Source: Flammeovirga yaeyamensis
Lineage (GTDB): Bacteria; Bacteroidota; Bacteroidia; Cytophagales; Flammeovirgaceae
Reading direction: 5' to 3'
Assembly (NCBI RefSeq): GCF_018736045.1
Contig: NZ_CP076133.1
Span: 2,071,001 to 2,135,000, forward strand
DNA length: 64,000 bases
The notes under the pieces are model-generated. The model was given only the letters and a program-made list of their open reading frames with translations, was not told the DNA's origin and searched no databases. The first letter of the stretch is position 1. Every line of letters starts with the position of its first letter. This document shows positions 56,161 to 64,000 of the stretch, in pieces. Both the position numbers and the translations under genes were made by a program.

Positions 56161-56182
56161 TTACCTCACAATAGTGAGGTAA
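56161..56182 (+). terminator. Hairpin after the HTCS gene
   Basis: TTACCTCAC (56161-56169) pairs perfectly with GTGAGGTAA (56174-56182) around AATA, 13 bases after the stop. A clean T-run is lacking. Confidence 0.6.
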
Positions 56183-56316
56183 TAAATATTCTTTTATTTG
56201 ATTTTCAAACAAATTATCTCAGTTTGTAAGCCTTGGGACTTGGCTGTATTTTACTTTAAACTAAGTTACTTTTAATGCCTTAAAAAATAATATATATAAA
56301 AGGTGTTTTTTCATTT

Positions 56317-57957
56317 CTATTTCGATTTATTAGGAAGTTGAATAGCACCAAGATCAGCTGTACCAATAATTGATCTACCTAGAATATCTTTCTCCATTTC
56401 AAATCCTAAATACAATCCTTTTTTGTCCTCAGGAATTGCTTTAATTTGAATAGCCCTACCTTTTACCAAGTTTCTATTTTTGGGTACAAAATCATTTATT
56501 GTTTTACCTTCATTATTTTTAAATCTTGGATTTCCAATGATGGGTGCTTCGTCTTGAATGGGAGTTTCAATAGGCCAATTTTCAGCCTTCAAATACAAAT
56601 TATTTTTGAATATAATATTTTCAACTAACACCTCACCTGCAACCTCAGGCTTATATTGATCTCCTAATACTTGCTTACCTGATTCTTCGAAACAGAAAAT
56701 GTTATTGGCAATTAAAACCCCTTTAGCAGCTCGATTTACAGCAATTTTTGGTGTAATACCTTCTTTTACATAAATGGTATTATTATAGAAATAGCTGTTA
56801 TATGGACCTTTATGTTTTTTGTCTTTTCCATTAAATCCACTCAACCAGAATATTTTACCTTCCTGAGAAGCAACTCCTTTTTGCTTCACTCTATACCCAT
56901 CGTTTATACTTACATTATAACGATAAGCACAGTTATAGTTATTCCCTAAAATTTCACAGAAACCGCCCGCATTATTTTCGCTTATATTATACTGAACGAT
57001 TACGTTTGAACAATTAAAATCTATATGACAACCTGCAGAATCTGCTGGACCTTTAGCATTTCTAAATTGATTGTGCTCAATTAATACTCGGTCGCAATTC
57101 CATGTCCAAAGTCCACTACCTCTACCCCACTTTCTTGAATCATTTTTATCTCCAGAGAAGTTAACAATATTATGATAAATATGTCCATCAAGAATACCAC
57201 TCATCTGAATGCCAGGGCCACCTGTTTTTGTTACTTTATTATTGGCAATAACTAAATTCTTAATCGTATTCTTTTTGCCGTTGACTTTAATCCCAGTATG
57301 TGCTACATTTTGGATTGTACATTCTTTAACTATAAGATCCTCCATCCTACTTCCTTCAATTGTATTGAGCACCCTAATCCCCCATCCATATCCTTGTGTA
57401 CCGTTTGGAGTAAAGGCTTCCTTTTTCCCTCTTTGATGTCCTTTCTCCATTAAAAAAACATCTGTAATCGTTAAATTCACTAACTTAATCCCACTATATT
57501 TACCTGATGTATTAGATTTAACTAATACTCCACATCGCATTGGACTTTTACCTTCAGGCATCTTTCCTCCATTGGCTTTTACTCTAATATTTGAGATGGT
57601 GATATAAGAACAATCACCCAAGAAAATTCCCTGTTCTTCTCCTTTTGCATCAATTAACGGTAATTGCTTTACCGCTTTTTCAGGTGAAACATAATTACTG
57701 ATAACTATTCTTTTATTACTTGTACCACCTAAACCCTCTAAACATAAACTACCTTTAAAAATATATCCATTGGCCAAGAGTACTTGATCACCTGGCTTTA
57801 ATCTTAATTTTCTTATTTCAAATAGGGACTTTAATGGTTTATCCATTGATTCTCCCGAATTGCCTTTCATCCCTTTTTCAGGATTTATGTAATAGGCAGT
57901 TGCAAATCCAGTAAGACTCACACTCCACAACAAACTTATTAGGATTAACTTTTTCAT
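56317..57957 (-). CDS. Right-handed parallel beta-helix protein, probable polysaccharide-degrading enzyme
   Basis: A 546-residue secreted protein with a signal peptide ending TGFATA. The mature chain begins YYINPEKGMKGNSG and SPWKTLEKA-like DKPLKSLFEIRKL, then shows many beta-helix turns (IVIANNKV, ILDGHIYHNIV, VLIEHNQF). The block CHIDFNCSNVIVQYNISEN then GGFCEILG and RYNVSINDGYR is shared with the frameshifted protein at 30057, so the two are one family, here without accessory or sorting domains. Possible activities are lyase or glycosidase; the family is not identified. Its start overlaps a sulfatase remnant by four bases (ATGA). Confidence 0.85.
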   Translation of the reverse strand: MKKLILISLLWSVSLTGFATAYYINPEKGMKGNSGESMDKPLKSLFEIRKLRLKPGDQVLLANGYIFKGSLCLEGLGGTSNKRIVISNYVSPEKAVKQLPLIDAKGEEQGIFLGDCSYITISNIRVKANGGKMPEGKSPMRCGVLVKSNTSGKYSGIKLVNLTITDVFLMEKGHQRGKKEAFTPNGTQGYGWGIRVLNTIEGSRMEDLIVKECTIQNVAHTGIKVNGKKNTIKNLVIANNKVTKTGGPGIQMSGILDGHIYHNIVNFSGDKNDSRKWGRGSGLWTWNCDRVLIEHNQFRNAKGPADSAGCHIDFNCSNVIVQYNISENNAGGFCEILGNNYNCAYRYNVSINDGYRVKQKGVASQEGKIFWLSGFNGKDKKHKGPYNSYFYNNTIYVKEGITPKIAVNRAAKGVLIANNIFCFEESGKQVLGDQYKPEVAGEVLVENIIFKNNLYLKAENWPIETPIQDEAPIIGNPRFKNNEGKTINDFVPKNRNLVKGRAIQIKAIPEDKKGLYLGFEMEKDILGRSIIGTADLGAIQLPNKSK

Positions 57958-58162
57958 TTCAATTTCTGCTTTATTGGTCTATACTCTTCTTTATGTTCTC
58001 CTTCTACACTCCACAGATTTAAATATTCTATAATCATAGTAGGCTCATCTTTTGGAAGATAGGTATTTAATTCGTTTTTAACATTTTGGTGATAATACAT
58101 TTCTCACGAACCATCGAAGTAAAATGTATCTATAATCCGTAAGCATAATTAAATACTTGGAT
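57954..58162 (-). pseudogene. C-terminal remnant of an S1 sulfatase
   Basis: A 48-codon frame (58100 to 57954) reads EMYYHQNVKNELNTYLPKDEP. Just upstream, in another frame and interrupted by a TGA, are YFDGS and TDYRYI. Joined, these give TDYRYI-YFDGS-EMYYHQ-LNTYLPKDEP, which resembles the end of iduronate-2-sulfatase-like S1 enzymes (DxYRYI, DGSEELYxHxxD, LxxYLPK), with a frameshift, a stop and an internal loss. Its final stop overlaps the beta-helix start. Identification is by pattern only. Confidence 0.5.
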
Positions 58163-58177
58163 TTATGTCATCATACC

Positions 58178-58207
58178 AAAAACCCAAGGAATAATTCCTG
58201 GGTTTTT
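58178..58207 (-). terminator. Intrinsic terminator after the LacZ-type GH2 gene
   Basis: AAAAACCC and GGGTTTTT enclose an AAGGAA/TTCCT inner stem with one bulge. It lies 19 bases after the stop and ends in five T on the minus strand. Confidence 0.8.
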
Positions 58208-58225
58208 GATACGGAATAAAGACTA

Positions 58226-61396
<3,171 letters not shown>

Positions 61397-61624
61397 CTAA
61401 AAAATTTCATTCCATTTTATGATACAACAAATTAAGTAGAATCAATCAGAATAAAGGGGTCTAAATCGTCTCAATAGATGGTATAGACGAAAATGTGTTA
61501 TAAAATGAATAATTTACTCCTTTAGTCACTTATATTAATTAACCTATAACTACAAATCACCTATTTAAGAGATACACTTATAGTTATCATAATAGATAAA
61601 AACACTAGAAATCCGTTAAAACAA

Positions 61625-61667
61625 AAAAACTAATTGATCATGTTTATCACATTACCAATTAGTTTTT
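61625..61667 (-). terminator. Intrinsic terminator after the esterase gene
   Basis: AAAAACTAATTG (61625-61636) is exactly complementary to 61656-61667 with a 19-base loop, and seven T follow on the minus strand. It lies 30 bases beyond the stop. The other bases of the gap 61397-61696 hold nothing I recognise. Confidence 0.82.
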
Positions 61668-61696
61668 GTCCTAATACTATCCAAAACTGATGGTCA

Positions 61697-63169
61697 CTAA
61701 TTTAGCATTTGGTCGGTATTTAGGTTAAAAGGTGTTGCCGGTAAATTGGCAGAATTATATAAATTACATTCAGGAAATACGTCATAAGCGTACATGATCA
61801 AATTATTTCCATTGAACTCTACTTCTATTTTATTCTTGCCAATAATCTTTGCTGATATAGGATCTAGTTTTCCTTCGTCATTTCTTACTGTAAAGCCTAT
61901 CACTTCCTCTTTTCCATCAGAAGTAGTTAATTGCTTAGCCACGTTATCAAAAGTGATAATCAATTTATTGTTATCTACTTTATATGATTTTACTGTTGGT
62001 CCTTCCGCAATTACTTTCTTTTTATAAGTATCTCTTAAAGCCAATAAAGATAGTCTTCTTCCTACCTCTTGTTTATTTCTTGGATGAATATCGTATGCTT
62101 CTCCTACATCCATAGCCGTGGCCATTCCTGTATTTTCAAATTGTAAACACTCCGCTTGTGCAAGTCGAAATTTTGCCCATGACTCATTTTGCATTTCTCT
62201 TCCTTTCACCCCTTTAAATCCTGCAAGTTGAACAAAATAAGTAGGCATATTTTCATTTTTAAAATGCTTTCTCATCATCTCCACAAATTCACCAAACCAA
62301 GTGATATAAGGTTTAGGCTCTCCTGCATTTGTTTCCCCTTGATACCAAATCATGCCTTGTGCTGAATATGGAATTAATGGATGAATCATATCGTTGAAAC
62401 AATAAGATCCCAAACAGTTTTCAGGATAATAAGGTGCTTTACCTTCAGGGTTCTCATCCCATTTTTTCTTTTGCTTATGATAATGTGCTAAGAAGTTTTT
62501 ATTTCTTCTTTCAATACCTTCTAGTTCTGGAGAATTTTTTATGGTTTCTGCATCCATAAATGTACTGATGCTTGCGCCTCCATAAGAAATATCAATTAAA
62601 CCAATCGCTACTCCTTTTAAGTTGTCGGATAACTCTTTACCAAAGAAATACCCTACAGCTGTTTTGTCTTTAATTGTGCTTGAGGAACATACTTCCCACT
62701 TTGCCTTTACCTCAGTTTTTGGAGTATCAGAACCTGACAACGGCATCGCAAGGAAACGAATATTGGTGTAATTCGATGAATTTTTTATCTCCTCCCTTGG
62801 GTTATTGGCATCTCTTACAAACCATCTCATATTAGATTGTCCTGCACAAAACCAAACTTCTCCTACCATTACATTCTTGTAAGTGATAGTTTCATTTCCT
62901 TCTGCTTTTAATTCATAAGGTCCGCCATATTTCATTTTAGGAAAACTCACAGTCCATTTTCCATCTTTGCCAACTTGCACATCAACTTCCTTTTTATCTA
63001 ATGATATTTTAAACTCTGATGATGGTTTGCCTTCTCCCCAAATTTGAATTTCTTTGTTTGCCTGAAGTACCATATTATCCTGGAATACTTCTGCGAATTT
63101 TAATTGGCCAAATGCATTCAGGGCAATTAAAATAAATAAAAAAGTGTTTAGTATTTTCTTCATGTTCAT
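61697..63169 (-). CDS. Sialate O-acetylesterase-like carbohydrate esterase
   Basis: A 490-residue secreted esterase with a signal peptide ending NAFGQ; ATG codons at 63169 and 63163 are both possible. SGNH-type marks: catalytic Ser112 in CAGQSNMRW, GGASIST, the conserved MIWYQGETNAGE and the late YDIHPRNKQEVGRRL carrying the catalytic His. Proteins of this family (SASA domain) remove acetyl groups from sugars, in polysaccharide loci often from the polymer rather than from sialic acid. Its place at the edge of the locus suggests de-esterification, or it may be an unrelated neighbour. Confidence 0.9.
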   Translation of the reverse strand: MNMKKILNTFLFILIALNAFGQLKFAEVFQDNMVLQANKEIQIWGEGKPSSEFKISLDKKEVDVQVGKDGKWTVSFPKMKYGGPYELKAEGNETITYKNVMVGEVWFCAGQSNMRWFVRDANNPREEIKNSSNYTNIRFLAMPLSGSDTPKTEVKAKWEVCSSSTIKDKTAVGYFFGKELSDNLKGVAIGLIDISYGGASISTFMDAETIKNSPELEGIERRNKNFLAHYHKQKKKWDENPEGKAPYYPENCLGSYCFNDMIHPLIPYSAQGMIWYQGETNAGEPKPYITWFGEFVEMMRKHFKNENMPTYFVQLAGFKGVKGREMQNESWAKFRLAQAECLQFENTGMATAMDVGEAYDIHPRNKQEVGRRLSLLALRDTYKKKVIAEGPTVKSYKVDNNKLIITFDNVAKQLTTSDGKEEVIGFTVRNDEGKLDPISAKIIGKNKIEVEFNGNNLIMYAYDVFPECNLYNSANLPATPFNLNTDQMLN

Positions 63170-63288
63170 TTCGTTACAGTAAATATGTTATAAAGATGAA
63201 GATTTTTTCGATTAATGATTGTCATTGATTCATCATATCATTCTATTATCATTTTACTACTAATTTTTGATATATATAGACAATAGCA

Positions 63289-63327
63289 GGTAGTAGGTAG
63301 TAGGTAGTAGGTAGTAGGTAGTAGGTA
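63289..63327. repeat. Heptanucleotide tandem repeat
   Basis: GGTAGTA is repeated five full times plus four bases, perfectly. It lies 120 bases before the esterase start. Its copy number could vary by slipped-strand replication. Confidence 0.9.
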
Positions 63328-63373
63328 AATTCATCGATACAATAATAGCATCCAAGATTTTGGGGCTGTTTTT

Positions 63374-63398
63374 CGTAGAAACATTATTTATTTCTACG
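63374..63398. other. Hairpin between esterase and 5S gene
   Basis: CGTAGAAA (63374-63381) pairs with TTTCTACG (63391-63398) around a 9-base loop, just before GC-rich palindrome copy B. No T-run follows. Confidence 0.4.
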
Positions 63399-63406
63399 TC
63401 TTCCTA

Positions 63407-63426
63407 GAGGTGGCCTTGGCCCCTCG
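63407..63426. repeat. GC-rich palindrome, copy B
   Basis: GAGGTGGCCTTGGCCCCTCG contains the shared core GGCCnTGGCCCCTCG and can fold CGAGG-type arms. Same family as copies at 40485 and 63509. Confidence 0.75.
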
Positions 63427-63508
63427 TTACACGGACTTTTAGCATACATTATTTGGGCATCTGTAATTTCTGAGATATTCACTATACCAACTACATCCCC
63501 GTCTCCAG

Positions 63509-63529
63509 CGAGGCGGCCTTGGCCCCTCG
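63509..63529. repeat. GC-rich palindrome, copy C
   Basis: From 63509 to 63529 the arms CGAGG and CCTCG flank GGCCTTGGCC with one bulged C. It is about 100 bases from copy B and in the same orientation. Confidence 0.75.
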
Positions 63530-63590
63530 AGGACTATCGGTTTACACAGATACTTGTGCATAACCCCAACACCAGTTTTATATAAACACA

Positions 63591-63629
63591 AAAAAAGGTT
63601 AGCCAACATCTCGTGTTAACTAACCTTTT
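63591..63629 (-). terminator. rRNA operon terminator
   Basis: AAAAGGTTAG (63593-63602) pairs with CTAACCTTTT (63620-63629), with an inner AACA/TGTT stem; T-rich sequence follows on the minus strand. It lies 14 bases beyond the 5S gene. Confidence 0.85.
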
Positions 63630-63643
63630 ATATTTAATGAATG

Positions 63644-63751
63644 TGGCGCCGACTTACTCTCCCGGGGGTTAACCTAGTACCATCAGCACTGTAGGGCTTA
63701 ACTGCTCTGTTCGGAATGGGAAGAGGTGAACACCTACGTCATTGGCACCAT
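63644..63751 (-). rRNA. rrf: 5S ribosomal RNA
   Basis: On the minus strand the sequence shows the conserved 5S core CCCATTCCGAACAGAGCAGT and the helix ends GGTGCCA and TGGCGCC, over about 108 bases. It follows the 23S gene and precedes the operon terminator. The exact ends are uncertain by a few bases. Confidence 0.95.
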
Positions 63752-63829
63752 CAATGTCTTAATATCATTGACTGTGAACAGTAAAAACTTTGTCAGTGCC
63801 CCCACAAAGGGGACACCAACCGAAGAAAA

Positions 63830-64000
<171 letters not shown>

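Noticed and set aside
63289..63327. A CRISPR array
   Set aside because: The unit is seven bases with no spacers, and no cas gene is present in the window.
63752..63829. A tRNA gene in the rRNA operon spacer
   Set aside because: The 78-base spacer between 23S and 5S does not fold as a tRNA and lacks the conserved TTCGA-type arm in the right place.

Overview
This window is AT-rich and almost certainly comes from a marine, polysaccharide-degrading member of the Bacteroidetes. The evidence is two SusC/SusD pairs, a one-protein hybrid two-component regulator, many secreted lipoproteins, a type IX secretion C-terminal domain, starts without obvious Shine-Dalgarno sequences and many S1 sulfatases. 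A Cytophagales genus such as Flammeovirga is my best guess from this content, but that is inference.

Layout. (1) Bases 15-8690 are housekeeping and small genes: an NtrC/NtrY-type two-component pair, small secreted or membrane proteins, two thioredoxin-fold lipoproteins, a GH25 muramidase, a lipoprotein, a DinB/DUF1569 protein and a STAS-like protein. (2) Bases 8811-17252, all on the minus strand, form a compact alginate locus: FadR-type GntR regulator, SusC, SusD, PKD lipoprotein and PL7 alginate lyase. (3) Bases 17643-21457 hold a metzincin-like metalloprotease, a DUF2490 protein and a very acidic 49-residue protein. (4) Bases 21518-63169 form a large locus for a sulfated polysaccharide. The minus-strand core runs SusC, SusD, GH128-like, GH2, GH16, sulfatase and then GH95. 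Around it lie five more sulfatases, a beta-propeller glycosidase, two beta-helix proteins, a LacZ-type GH2, a sialate O-acetylesterase-like protein and a hybrid two-component regulator. (5) The right end carries a 5S rRNA gene and the 3' end of a 23S rRNA gene, both minus strand.

How it works together. The hybrid sensor probably detects an oligosaccharide and switches on the neighbouring locus. Surface endo-enzymes (GH16, GH128-like, beta-helix proteins) cut the polymer, SusC/SusD import the pieces, and sulfatases with GH2, GH95 and the propeller glycosidase trim them. Six sulfatases with beta-galactosidase-type and alpha-L-fucosidase/galactosidase-type enzymes suggest a sulfated galactan (porphyran, agar or carrageenan type) or a sulfated fucose-containing glycan. 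The sequence does not settle which.

The less ordinary content is mostly in the gaps and in gene decay: a beta-helix gene split by a one-base frameshift, a duplicated GH95 tail flanking an unknown gene, a sulfatase C-terminal remnant, a roughly 100-bp palindromic element in two copies, a GC-rich palindrome in three copies, hairpins after both susD genes, FadR-type operator sites beside the GntR gene, and a plus-strand terminator upstream of the alginate susC that may end an unannotated small RNA. I saw no CRISPR array, transposase, prophage or tRNA gene, and no formylglycine-generating or sulfatase-maturating enzyme.
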